A stretch of DNA of 63,948 nt from Thermomucor indicae-seudaticae (Eukaryota > Mucoromycota > Mucoromycetes > Mucorales > Lichtheimiaceae): contig JSYX01000150.1 in the NCBI GenBank assembly GCA_000787465.1, positions 1 to 63,948 of the forward strand, written 5' to 3'. Under the pieces are notes generated by a model that was not told the origin of the DNA, did no database searches, and saw only the letters and a list, made by a program, of their open reading frames with translations. Positions 1-11,068 of the stretch are shown here, piece after piece. The translations under genes were made by a program, and so were the position numbers. How positions within the stretch are numbered: position 1 is the first letter of the stretch; every line of letters starts with the position of its first letter.

Positions 1-1118
1 GTAGATAGACGTTTAAGTAGCACAAAGAAGTGTATGATTTATTGTCTCCGCACAGACGTTTCTTAAATAAAGACGGATGTCCGCTACTCGGACATCCTCC
101 CATTTTGTTCTCTTCGACATTACGGTTCTCCTCTCGATCTGGCAATACGATTCCGATCGTAAGTCTGGTGCCCTGAGCCCTGCACCATTACAAGCACTGT
201 CCATCCATACAAGAGCGCGAATGCCTGAGCAAATTTCGCGAAACGCTATTTGTCGAGGAAATAAGACTGTGGTGAATGACGTTACAGTTGTTGCTATCAA
301 AGGTATTGTCGGTCTCCGACGGTGAAGCCCTGCCTAAAGATGCCATTGCATCGCAACGTACTCTAGATCTAAATGCACAAAGATAACAATAATGAGTCAA
401 CGAGACTCAAAAAGATTGTTTTTTATCCAAGCCCTTTTCTCTAGTATTAATTAATACATTAGTTACTACTTATCTTAGGTTTCTTCTTTTGATAGGCAAG
501 CATATGTGAGAATAGGGGACAACTATTCTTGTCTTCTAATTCCAGATTGGTAATGGGCAACTCTGCTTGAATCATTGATAAGTGGAGGTGTGAACGAATA
601 ACGGTCCGGAAGACCACGTAACTGCAAAGTGAACTATCAGTGTCATACGTTAGGATACGCGACACTTGGACCAGCCAAGTTGGCTTCATCTTCTGCAAAC
701 TCGGATTGAGCGAGAGCGTTAGAAATGATCCGGCGATGTGGACGATTATCCATCAACGTTACATTTCTCAACCGCGATCCGTTTCGCTTGGTCCATTACT
801 GACAATTGTTAACTGGAAGCATTTTTGATACCTAGGATCCCGCCTATTAGGATAAGTTCACAAGTGATATTAGTATCGTTCTTTGGAGAAGCGTGGCCTC
901 TGCACTCTCTAATCATTACTCTTTAACCAAGACATCACTCAAAAACCCATTTAGACACCAAATCTCTCAGAGCTATCAAAATGTCATTAAAAGCGCGCAA
1001 AGGTAGCGTTGATGATGGTCCAAGTAGCTAGCCTGCAATCGAATACAGAGTATATAAAAAACGGAGGGGGATCATCTCAACCATTGATTTTCAACTCATA
1101 ACAGCATGGAAATGATGA
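1..1118. other. Intergenic end of window with one dispersed repeat copy
   Basis: No coding region supported. The only structure I recognise is the 113-bp hairpin repeat at 76-188 (listed separately). The rest is AT-rich and full of short ORFs without recognisable motifs. Confidence 0.5.
76..188. repeat. Dispersed 113-bp repeat with terminal hairpin, copy 1
   Basis: Begins with a perfect palindrome, 8-bp arms GATGTCCG and CGGACATC around the loop CTACT, and ends with CCCTGAGCCCTGCACCAT. A copy of the same length lies at 40620-40732 in the same orientation, roughly 80% identical by eye and without visible gaps. On the minus strand both copies open with the same short reading frame (MVQGSGH). 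In this copy that frame is cut by a stop after about 22 codons. A transposon end or MITE-like fragment is the likeliest explanation, but this is inference. Confidence 0.6.
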
Positions 1119-2202
1119 CTACTGTTTTTGTTGCTGTTGCTTCTTCTTGTGTTTGGCCGTCTTGGCCTTCTTCTTTGCAGGCTCCTTGTTGTCGTCATTA
1201 AAGCGCTTGGCAGGTTTGGGTGTCGCCGGTTGTTCTTTCACCTTGTCGGAATCTTTTCCATTCGCTTGTTGCTTGGGCTTGAAACCGTCCTTGGAAATCA
1301 GAGGTTTAGGGGCAGGAGTTGGCTTCGGAGCAGTTTCTTTTGGCGCTGGCTTGGTAGCAGTTTCTTTAGGAGCTGGCTTAGGAGCAGGAGCTGGCTTTGG
1401 CTTTACAGCTTCCTCCTCCTCGCTACTGCTCTCGCTCTCGCTTTCGCTTTCACTGTCGCTTGTGCTTTCACTTTCGCTCTCGCTTTCCTTTTCCTTTTCC
1501 TTTCCCTTTTCACTTTCGCTCTCCTTTTCGCTTTCGCTATTGTTGCTGCTGCTGCTCGTGCCCTCGCTCACATTCTTGACCCCATTCTCGTTTTCCGCAG
1601 GTTCTTCGTCTTCAGTTGCATCAAGCTCGTCGTGTTCCTCACAGACAACGGGTTCAACAACAGGCGGCTCTTCGGCGGATTTGGGTTGTCGCTTTTTCTT
1701 GATACTTCGCTTCTTTGGTGGAAATGGTGGTTCGGGTTCGGACTTGAGGTATTCCAACATGGCCTCATCATAGGTTTCTTTATCCTCAACTGCTTGTTTT
1801 TTATACGGCTATATATGCGTAAAAGAACGCTCAGAGTCTTGCATTCATTATTCTTCATGATCTCTTTTTTACCTCCTTTTCGCTTTCGGAGAGATTCCGC
1901 CAGCGTTCACCAAGCAATCGTAGCAACTCTTTATTTTCCGTGCATCCCGTTTCCTGCTTCACCTTTTCACGGTTTTGCATACAATAAAACACAAAGGAAG
2001 ACTTGGGGCCTTTAGGTTTAACCGGCTTCGGACCTGCGTCTGTCGCCTTTGGTTGTTCATCATCCACGCCCAAAACGCGCGCCGCATCCCTCATCGCGCG
2101 CGAGAGGATCAAAAACGCTTCACCGAGCTAATCATGGAAATGCGTGAGCGGGGCATTGTTTTCGAAGACGTCCTGGTATACCTGTCGATTATTCTTGTCC
2201 AT
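1119..2202 (-). CDS. HMG-box DNA-binding protein with acidic/proline tail
   Basis: Spliced model of 321 aa from exons 2202-2182, 2127-1873 and 1808-1119 (introns 54 and 64 nt, GT-AG). After the leader KPVKPKGPKS comes one HMG box (about residues 45-115: SSFVFYCMQNREKVKQ, then LLGERWRNLSESEKE, joined across the intron to PYKKQAVEDKETYDEAMLEY). Exon 3 placement rests on this match to the last HMG helix. The C-terminal 190 residues are low-complexity: acidic Ser/Glu runs, a PKPAPAPKPAPKE-type repeat and a basic KKKAKTAKHKKK end. HMG-box proteins bend DNA in chromatin. The specific orthologue (an HMGB- or Nhp10-like role) cannot be decided. A start-codon exon of only 7 residues precedes the first intron. 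The gene is tandem with HAS1, whose stop lies 128 bp upstream. Confidence 0.82.
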
Positions 2203-2330
2203 AGTTGTTGACTTGCCCGACAATCAATCAGACACAAGATGTAAGTAACAGTCGGGCAGAAAACAGAGAGCCCGCGCTGAGACACTCAGAAAATTTTTTC
2301 AGTGAGACCATCAAAAAGCTTCCATGCAAT

Positions 2331-4565
2331 TTATTTCGAACTCTGAATGCTAAGGTTGACTCTAGGTGGTACACTGAAGCCAAATGCTTTGGCCACCTTT
2401 GCGAGATCTAGATTGTTCACGTTAAAGATTTTCTTTTGACTAAATGAAGCGTATGCATGAAGATATGACCGAAAACCTTCTCGGGCGGATTGATTAAGGT
2501 AATAATTCTTCTCTACAAGCTTTTCAAGCTATCATCATTTGTGAGTATCGCACAGTGGCATTCTTTTGTATTTATACACAACTTACCTGACTTTGCACAT
2601 TGGCGATCTTGTTACTCGGGAATTGATATTCATTTAATGGCACTTTGGCGGCTTTGAGATATCGTAGAAATCCAAGTTCACTCGGCAGCAGGAACAGCAG
2701 ACTTTTTCCTCGACCACCGGCTCTGGCAGTACGACCCACTCGGTGGATATAGTCGCGTGGGTCATCTGGTGGGTCAAATTGCACGATCCAATCTACAGCA
2801 GGAATATCTAGACCACGCGCAGCCACATCCGTACAGAGCAAAATGCCCTTTTCGGCGTTACAGAATTCGAAAAATGTAGCTGTGCGTTTTTGCTGCTTTT
2901 GCCGACCCTATTCCACAAACACGTCAATATACAGACATCTCCCGTAAAATCCTTTGCACAAAATACTTGCGTGAAGTTCAAGCACTGGTACATCAATGTA
3001 ATTCAGAAGCTCTGCGTGATATTTGACCGATGCACAACTCGAGAAAAAGACGATAATCTTCTTCTTGAGGTTTTTCCGTAAGAACGTGAAGAGTAACAGG
3101 AACCGCTTATCGGACTCGCAAACGACATAGCCCTGTTCGAGGCCTTCGGCGGTGGACGTCTCCTTCTTTTCATCCACGTTGATATATAGAGGTCCTTTCT
3201 TTAACGAAATTCGAGCAAGATCAGACACCTTGGTCGTCTGTGTCGCTGAAAACAGCATCGTCTGCCGTTCCTTGGGTAGAATCTTCACGATCTGTCGCAT
3301 TTCCTCCTCGAAACCGATCTCCAGAATACGGTCCGCTTCATCAATAATGAGTGCTTTCAGGTTCTTGAACACAAAACCTCGGGTATTCTAAGGATCGCTT
3401 TAGCTTTAGCTGGCTGCTTCACATGGTCAGAACAGAGATATACCTGCAAGTGATCAAGCAGTCGTCCAGGCGTTGCAATCAGCAAGTTGACTCCTTTCGT
3501 AAGTTTATCCGCTTCAGCGCTCCGGTTCGCACCCCCAATCACAATGCCAAACGTATGTTGATGGTATTTCAGCAACTCTTTGGCAACACCAAAGATTTGC
3601 AGTGCAAGCTCTCGAGTAGGCGATACAACGATAACACCCGTTCCTAACAAATCTATGAGATCACTGTTTCTTTACCCACTTTCCCACTTGTAATTACCAT
3701 TTCTAGGCTTGAATTTTAACTTGTATAAAAGTTCAATGGCTGGTATCAGAAATGCAAGCGTCTTGCCAGAACCTGTCTTGGCTGCACCCAGGACATCGCG
3801 CCCGGCCATGAGCGGCGGAATCGTGCGTGCCTGGACCTCCGTCATCGTTGTGAATCCCATGTCCTTGATACCATTCTTGGTCTTTTCGCAGATATCGAGA
3901 TTCTCAAAGCTGTAATCAACGATCACCTTTGACGGATCTAAAAGTAACATTTAGTACATGGAACTACAGTGGAGAGAACTTCAAAGCTTACCAGATGGTT
4001 CTGGCTGCTCAGTAGTAGTAGACTCATTGTTCGTCTGGTCCTCATCCATGGTCTGATCTTCCTTTTCATGTTCGGCATCATCAACCTCTTGTGCTTCATT
4101 GGCAGTCTCTTTTCCTTCTTCCACAGGCTGTTTGTCCTTGTTCTTTTTGCTTCGTTGCCTCTTTTTCTTTTTCAGGTTGACTTCATTGTTGTCTTGATCC
4201 TGATCCATGGTCTGATCTTCTTTTTCGGCGTCATTGTCAGTCTGATCCTCATCCATGGTCTGATCTTCGGTTTCGGGTTCCGCGGCTTCTTCGGCTTCAT
4301 TGGCAGATACAGTAGTCTCTTCTTGCTGTTGTTGTTGTTCGTCCTCTTCTTCAACAGCTTGCTCTTCCTTGTTCTTCTTGGTTCGCTTCTTCTTTTTCAA
4401 GTCGGCTTCAGAAACAGTCGCAACCTCTTCATTTTCACTGGCAGGAGCTTCTTCTTCCACAGGCTTCGCTTTATTCTTTTCGATTTGCTGTTTCTTTTTC
4501 TTTTTCAGGTTGACTTGGTGGTTTTGGCGCTTTCGCTTTTTACTCTCGACTGAATCGGTCGCCAT
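2331..4565 (-). CDS. HAS1: ATP-dependent RNA helicase HAS1 (DDX18 family)
   Basis: Spliced 649-aa protein from six exons: 4565-3992, 3937-3698, 3643-3444, 3387-2971, 2907-2587, 2528-2331. All DEAD-box motifs are present: AAKTGSGKT (I), PTRELALQ (Ia), [10 protein letters not shown] (Ib), IIDEADRIL (II), SAT (III), [11 protein letters not shown] (V), [10 protein letters not shown] (VI). The tail [19 protein letters not shown] is diagnostic of Has1/DDX18, a nucleolar helicase needed for 60S and 40S subunit maturation. The first 190 residues are a lysine/acidic low-complexity tail with repeats of the EDQTMDEDQ type. Four introns are GT-AG; intron 4 (2970-2908) starts with GCAAGT. Only that GC donor keeps the conserved join LELH to GRQKQQKRT. 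The gene is divergent from RPL34 across 378 bp, so the two may share regulation as ribosome-biogenesis genes. Confidence 0.95.
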
Positions 4566-4943
4566 AATGTTGTGCACGAAAAAGGGCAGGAAAGTAAAAG
4601 AAAGTAAAGTCGGAGTGACCAACTTGGTCGTGGGTGGCTTAGGAGAAGAACCGCTGCCTGCCTGCCGGCTGAAAGTGGTCGATTGACCTTGACCCTCAGG
4701 GCTTCCTCCTTTTTATACGGGTACGTATCGGGAGTGTCATGGTCTGGGGCGTGTATCAGCCATGCCCGCAGAATAAATGGATGGATGGATGGATCGAGAT
4801 GTACTGATGATCGTCTTGTTCTTCCTCTTTTTCTTGCCTTTGCGATTATTCTATCCGCGTGGATGACCTGCAACATTCGAATTCGATGAAAATTGCGCGC
4901 TGCTCTTTACATTGAACGTCTCTCATGCGACAAACAGTTTGCA
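4566..4943. promoter_or_regulatory. Shared upstream region of HAS1 and RPL34
   Basis: 378 bp separate the divergent start codons of HAS1 and RPL34. It contains a short GGAT tetranucleotide run near 4778-4795 and pyrimidine-rich stretches before RPL34. No specific factor site is claimed. Confidence 0.5.
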
Positions 4944-5422
4944 ATGGCTCAACGTCTCACCTACAGACGCCGTCTTTCATACAACACTCGCTCCAACCGA
5001 GTCAAGGTCGTCAAGACTCCTGGTACGATCATGCATAACGCACGGAATTCGAACGACATGATGCTGATCCATTCTCGTAGGTGGCAAGCTTGTGTACCAG
5101 TACCAAAAGAAGCCTGTCAAGGCCCCTCGCTGCGGTGACTGCGGTGCTACTCTTAACGGCGTATGTCGAAATCGAGAGATACTGTGACATTGCAGGACTA
5201 AAAATACCGTTATTGTAGATCAAGGCTATCCGTGCTCGTAAGCTCGCCAGCATTTCCAAGACCCAAAAGACGGTGAGCCGTGCCTACGGTGGTTCGCGTT
5301 GCTCCCACTGCGTTCGTGACCGCATCGTTCGCGCCTTCCTTGTTGAGGAGCAAAAGATCGTCAAGAAGGTCCTCAAGGCCCAGCAGGCCCAGGCCCAGGC
5401 TCAGGCTGCTCAGAAGAAGTAG
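4944..5422 (+). CDS. RPL34: 60S ribosomal protein L34 (eL34)
   Basis: Exons 4944-5022, 5081-5160 and 5219-5422 give 120 aa, the usual eL34 length. The start [18 protein letters not shown] and the core [12 protein letters not shown] are typical of the family. A second CxxC ([10 protein letters not shown]) completes the zinc-ribbon-like cysteines. The C terminus is an alanine/glutamine/lysine tail. Both introns are 58 nt, GT-AG. The protein is a structural component of the cytosolic large subunit. Third codon positions are rich in C, as expected for a highly expressed gene. Identification is firm. Confidence 0.97.
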
Positions 5423-6282
5423 ATGTATATGTGAATAATAAACGAGGCCTCTGTGGAGAGGTCATCGACAAATCGACATTGCTTATTTGAAGTTGGAAGG
5501 ATAAATGTGTTGAGGGCCTGATTTAGTGGAAATAGCTTAGCCATAGAGGTTGACTTTTTCGCTGCTTGCTGAGGATCTGCGAAGCCATTTCGTCACCACT
5601 AAGATGTTCCGCGTATTCGGTCGCCAGGCATTTTCAATAACCTGTGATGCGAGTTTCTTTTGGTGGTATAAGAGACTCTCCCTATTCTGTGCCTACAACA
5701 CACAATCAAGTCTGCTATTCGCAGTAATACATATGACTGCGATACCAGAGTTGCAAGACTGCTTCTATCTCGATAAATCGCAGTATCCGAAAGCCCAATA
5801 TTACATGCAAGGACTTTGCACATCCATGAGAAATTTGCAGTCCATAAGAGTTACCATTCGGGTCCATACGATGCCCGCGCGCGATAGTGTCGGTGGCGTA
5901 TATTACATCAAGTGCAACGCCCAGCAAAGTCGTTAGCGTTTATGCTCTTCAAATTCGTACCTTTGTTTGATTCGTCTCGCAACAGGTTGTCCAAGATATG
6001 AATATGATCGAGATCAACAGCTCAAGAGCAAATCAGAGGTATTTATCTTGATTTATCGCATAGTTTCTAATAAATAGAATGGAAGCACATATTGGTGCTG
6101 CTCGATATAGTGTTTGAAAGCCACGTTCTTGCGGAAGACAACGTAGCCAAGATGCTTTAAGCGCTAATTTAGAACAGACGTTGCTTAATAGTTGCTGCCT
6201 CAAAAAAGTGGGTTCAGTTTCCGCAGTGAAAATGAAACGCGATTTTCTCTGTTTCCCGCAAAAGCTCGCTCGAGTTACCCCA
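5423..6282. other. Intergenic, no gene seen
   Basis: About 860 bp between RPL34 and the ERH homologue. Only short overlapping ORFs on both strands without motifs, and no repeat recognised. The last 200 bp presumably carry the ERH promoter. Confidence 0.4.
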
Positions 6283-7019
6283 ATGGTATGGATCTAACAG
6301 ATCATTTTGCCCCTTTGCAAGAAAATCTTAATGATCGTCTATAGACAGTTCACACCATACTACTTGTCCAACCACATCAACAACCTAGGTAGTTTTTCTT
6401 TTTACTGTCAAAAAAAAACCGGTTGCATGCTCATTCTTTTCCCCATAAAGTTCTCGCACTTACTAGTAAGTCTTGCAACGCTGACGCGTCCTCCTTCTCC
6501 AGCATGCATGCCAATTGAATTTTGGAAATGGGCACTAGTGATTTCGAGACGGTAGCAAGAGCCATGGACCGTGAGTTTTGTTTGCCTTTGTCATTCCTCT
6601 GGACATTTCGCTTATGTGAACTTTCTTAGACATTGCAACTCTTTTCGAGCAGCATCTTCAACGGGAAAACCCACGATTAGGGCAGATTCAATACAGGTTG
6701 GTCGACGTTTTACTTGGGGCGAGGGTCTGAGCTGATATCTATGTGCGTAGAGCAGAGGATCTATTTCGCTTTATTGATACCTACAAAGAGTTTGTTGCCT
6801 TGGTATTTGAACCATCACAACGCGTACGTTGACAAAACGAAATGAACCTCGTCGGCCTGGACTCACCTTATCATGTAGAGCTACCTTCCGCGAGACAAGG
6901 AGTGGATCAAGGATCGTTTAATCGCTCACTTTAGTAGTCAGCAGCCTCAACAGCATCAACGACCGCCACAGCGTGGTAGAGGAGGATATCATCCGGGCAG
7001 AGGAGCAAGACGATGGTGA
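6283..7019 (+). CDS. ERH: Enhancer of rudimentary homologue (ERH)
   Basis: Seven exons: 6283-6285, 6345-6388, 6451-6465, 6539-6570, 6630-6696, 6751-6823, 6879-7019; 124 aa (human ERH is about 104). Conserved blocks in order: HTILLVQP, RTYYDFETVARAMD, LFEQHL, LFRFIDTYKEFVALVFEPS, YLPRDKEWIKDRL. ERH is a small dimeric nuclear protein acting with splicing and RNA-elimination complexes (family knowledge). The extra C terminus is Gln/Arg/Gly-rich (QRGRGGYHPGRGARRW), resembling an RGG RNA-binding tail. The first exon is just the ATG, and exon 3 is a 15-nt microexon encoding the RTY part. Both are required to reproduce the conserved N terminus. Introns are 55-73 nt, GT-AG. No single continuous ORF covers the protein, so automatic annotation could miss it. 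Confidence 0.88.
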
Positions 7020-7441
7020 TGGGTCCATTCGACTGTGTACATTTATTTTCTATAGCTATATAGAACACAACAACTCGATCAGTTCTTGTACGGGGCCATA
7101 CTGTTCAAATGAAAAGGGAAGCTTTGTTGTTGGATGCATGCGCAGATATTCTCCCATCCATTTCCTCCCTTAGAAGCCCTGTTCCCGTCTCACATTTGTT
7201 CACTGCAGACATGATATTCGCTCGAAATATATACGATGATTAAAGAGATCACGAGGACACTTGCAATATGACTCGTCCAGACCTTTATTGGAAGATATAA
7301 AGTCTGTCATATGGGCGTACCATTACAACAGTAAAGCTGCTCCCGGTTGTCGCTTGGGAGAATTTCGGAGTTTGCCAGACCGTCGAGAAACGGCTGCAGC
7401 ACAACCAACCTTAAACGCCAGTTTCTTGATCTATTGGCGCC
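7020..7441. other. ERH to PRKRIP1 intergenic, no gene seen
   Basis: 422 bp holding the 3' end of the ERH transcript and the promoter of the PRKRIP1-like gene. Nothing else recognised. Confidence 0.4.
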
Positions 7442-8180
7442 ATGGCGGATCCGGCAGACAAAAATGTCGCAAAGCCCAAAGTGAATCGGCACAACATGTC
7501 TGAAACCCAAAAGACACAGCAACACCTGGAGCGATTATTCAAAAACATTGACAAGCCGGTTCCCATTCCAGATCCGCCCAAAGAAAAGACCATAAAGCCG
7601 CCAAAAGATTTCGTACGCAATGTGCCTGGTATTTGCCATTCTTCTTCTTCGGGTCACCTATCGAACATCGTTTCTTTATATTAAACTTAAATGTTTTCCA
7701 GGCTCAAGCGCAGGAGCAGGCAGTGGCGATTTCCACGTTTACCGCGCACATCGCCGAAGAGAATATGCTCGAATAAAAGAAATGCAGGAACAAGAACGAA
7801 AGGTATTATTATCCCCAAAATACATTATGCCAGAATTGGGCTTATACGGCTCTCTCTTCTAGGAACTCGAGAAAAAGGAATACGAGGAGAAAATGGCTCG
7901 ATTAAAAGCGCAAGATGAGCAACGAACTGCCAAAAAACGTGCGCGCCGTCAAAAGCGGAAACAGAACCAAGAAAAAGCAAAGAAACAAAAGGTTGAGAGT
8001 ACGAGTAATAATCAGAAACAAGACGAAGAAAACAAGGATGAGAACAAAGATGATGACGAAATCGAGGATGACACTAAAGACGAAGAAAACAAGGATGAGA
8101 ACAAAAATGATGAGGATATAAATGAGGATGAGGCTAAAGATGATGAAAACAAGGATGAGGACGAAAGTAAAAATGAATAA
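7442..8180 (+). CDS. PRKRIP1/DUF1168-family splicing-associated protein
   Basis: Exons 7442-7628, 7702-7802, 7863-8180; 201 aa. The family signature is clear: HLERLFKNIDKPVPIPDPP, then FVRNVPGSSAGAGSGDFHVYR with HRRREYARI, split by intron 1. A long basic helix (KKRARRQKRKQNQEKAKKQK) follows, then an acidic tail with repeated DEENKDENKDD units. Human PRKRIP1 sits in the catalytic-step-II spliceosome and binds double-stranded RNA; the same role is inferred here. It lies 422 bp downstream of, and co-directional with, the ERH gene, another splicing-linked protein. The acidic tail looks like expanded codon repeats. Confidence 0.88.
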
Positions 8181-9317
8181 AGAGGTGTTTCTGGACAGAA
8201 AAATTAGTTAGTGGACTGAGGGAGTGTAAGGGCAGGGTTAATGGTAGGGCTTTTCCTATAGCACAGATGACCCACTTGAAGGAAGAAGAGTATTCTAGAT
8301 GAACGCAAAAGTATCATATATCACATTAGATAAGGTATGCCGACTGCTTGCAATGATCGTTTACTTTGCTCTTTCGGCGCTCTCAGAAGTGGTCACTTTC
8401 TCTCTGCGGGATCCACTGAATATAAAAATGGTACCGTACCGCTTTATTGCAACATTATTGGGACTATGGATATAGTACCGGTTGCTGCGAGGGGCAAGTT
8501 CTCCAGACGCAGAAGGTACGTCAAGTAATGGCGCGGTCAACCGACGAGTGCGAAGCCGTCATCTGTATCGACTGATAGCGGTATTCTGCAGACCAAAAAT
8601 GAAGCCTTAGCAAACCGGGCCAAAAGTTTTCCAGAGAGACAAGTTGCATGAAATTACTGGATTTTTTTGGAAAAACCTTTTGACGCTGCTGGTAAAGACC
8701 CATTTTCATTGATTCCATTTTTTCAATTGATATCTTGGGTGAAATCGCATCTAAGTATCGTCAATATAATCAGAAACTCAAGTGAATCATCGTTTTTCAG
8801 CCAAGATAGATATATATTGGAGAGTAAACTTTTCCCTGCCATGAGACCATAGACTTATTTGAATCCTCCAGAAGTCGACCGTCTGTTCTCCTATGCTAAG
8901 CAAAGTCACCCCAGACGGTGTGCATCTGTAGTAAGCAGCACATGAGTCGATACAAGCTACAATTTTGTGTTTTAAAGTTTCATCTTAGTGTCTTGTGTTG
9001 CAGACTCTGACCATACAATGTGCCTACGTAACGCAGAGAAGCTTCTAGCGGGCTGAATCCATTGCTGAAGAAAGTTCGGACACTGGGCTCATGCACGGAC
9101 TACTGTATCATCTTGGATCTCCCCTTCTTGACAGTGTCTCTTACAGAACTGGTAAGTGTTGGTATCAGGTGACTCTGAACACAACGCGTTCTGTTTTATA
9201 AGAATCTGAGTCACTTAAAGTCGCCTCCGATCATAAACGTAGACGTCTTGTTCCTACCCATTTTCTCATAAAGATGGTTACGGAAAGTAAAACAACTTTA
9301 CGTGATACCGTTTATTA
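8181..9317. other. Intergenic, no gene seen
   Basis: About 1.1 kb between two convergent genes. Small ORFs only, no motif. The sequence just 3' of the acyl-CoA-binding gene (9290-9317) is included in the duplicated copy near 42.9 kb. Confidence 0.4.
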
Positions 9318-11068
9318 TTAGACCACAATCTTACTGATCGTTAAACGAAGACGTGTCTTCTTCCAATACTGTTTGATCTGGTCAATAATAACATACGCAA
9401 TTGGATTTTTGCGCCTATACAGTGCAAAGAATACGATGACAAGTATGAACAGGTTCCAGGCCGCGTGCTTTAAAGCAGACTAACATGGTCGTCATTAGTA
9501 TCAACTGCGTGTAAATATGACATAACTGGATCCACTCACCTTGATGACCCACTTCCAACCTTCCCAACCTTTATCTTTTTCTTCTGAATATTGACGATCC
9601 CGTCTTCTTCTTTGATCTGCGATCTCTCGTCTCAGACCATCTATCCGCTCGTTCAAGGCTACAATCTCTGCTTGTAACGTGTCCAAGGCTCGCTTTGTGG
9701 CCGGTCCCAATGCAACGACTGACGTATATTGCTGCTCCGTTAGCACTCCTCGACTGCTCTCATCATGTATGCTATGATTATTATTGTTATTAGGGATGTT
9801 TTCGGATACTTCAATATGGGAATTAGTGGCGGTGATAGTAGTAGGCCCAGTTGCGGTCACAGTAGAAGCCGCACTAGAAACAGGATGATAACTAGGAGAT
9901 GACGGTGACAAGAAAGGTCGCGAATAAGGTGACATGGATGTTCCGAGCGCAGACAATCGACGGCTTGTCGTGCTACTGGCGTCCGCAGACTGACCATTGT
10001 ATTTGCGTGCAGTATTATCAGAGTACGCCCAAGGGTTCACATGGGGATCGAACGGCTCATCAAATAAAGAAGACCCTCTCGGTGCCGGCTGCTGCTGCTG
10101 CTGCTGCCTTGTCATTCGTTTGTCATTGGTGGATACGATTGATTCGGCTGCTGTATGCACAGTTGTGACGGAGGAAGCTCGGGAGGTGCGTCGCGATGAT
10201 GCAATAGAAGAAGGTGTTCTCAACCGAGATCTATTATTGTCTTGATATTTCTGACGGGACGCAAATGATTCTGCTGAGGTTCTCGTGCGGCGGGAGGATG
10301 ATGATCTGGATGGAGTAACAGCTCTTTGATCACGCTGAATCTCTAAAAGATAGGCTTGTTCTTCCGCCTCAGCGGATGCCACACTTGACTCTACACCATA
10401 AGAACCATTACTATCATCATTGTTAAACCAAAATAATTCGCCTCAATAGACTGTCTCATACCATCATCACTGCCGCTCGTATCCGTTTCAGCGCCCTGGT
10501 CTGTAGAAGGCTGCATGTCTGCAAACGTTTGGATAATCTGGGCTGCCAGAGATTTGCTGGCAGGGTTTTTGTAAGCCTGTCGCCACCGAACAAGAGTCAA
10601 AATTTCTCTCTGTCTCTCTTCTCTTCTTCTTACATACCTCAACAGCTACCTTGAGCAATGCCTCAACGTAGCGATGCTTGGCTTCTAAAGGTGCCAACCC
10701 CTGAAGCTTCTTCCAGGCGTCCCTAGACTTGCACAATTAATGACTGACGCAACATGGATCACCCGGAAAAGCAATGCTTACCATTTCGCTCGACCAACCA
10801 CATCAAATATTCCAGGTCGTTGACTTTTAACATCACCCTCCACTGCTTGTTTATAGAGTGCATAAAGCTGAAAAGGAACTGGGTTGGTCTGACCACATTT
10901 TCGTTCCCATTACAGTTTCATGAGAGAGAGGGAGACACACACCTCTAGTTTGGCTTCCCGTGTAGGCTGAACACCGGAAGTTGGCGGCAAATGCTGTACG
11001 ATTTGCAATGCCTTGTTGAACCGCTGGTCAATGAATTGAGCAGAGTAAAAAGGAGGGATGGTCGACAT
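9318..11068 (-). CDS. Membrane-anchored acyl-CoA-binding protein (ACBD4/5-ATG37-like)
   Basis: Six exons: 11068-10943, 10867-10782, 10722-10638, 10576-10462, 10390-9540, 9479-9318; 474 aa. Residues 8-100 form an acyl-CoA-binding domain: [55 protein letters not shown] 280-residue Ser/Gln-rich linker follows, then a coiled coil (about 385-420, [21 protein letters not shown]) and a C-terminal membrane helix ([13 protein letters not shown]) with a basic tail. ACBP domain plus coiled coil plus tail anchor is the plan of ACBD4/5 and yeast Atg37, peroxisomal proteins of lipid contact sites and pexophagy. A peroxisomal or ER location is inferred. All introns are GT-AG, 59-75 nt. A decayed partial duplicate lies at about 42140-42890. 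Confidence 0.88.

Noticed and set aside
1128..2015. 295-codon plus-strand ORF
   Set aside because: It is antisense to the HMG-box gene. Its Leu/Phe/Ser composition is the complement of Lys/Glu/Ser repeats.
3969..4553. 194-codon hydrophobic plus-strand ORF
   Set aside because: Antisense of the acidic/lysine-rich N terminus of HAS1. The hydrophobicity is an artefact of the complement.
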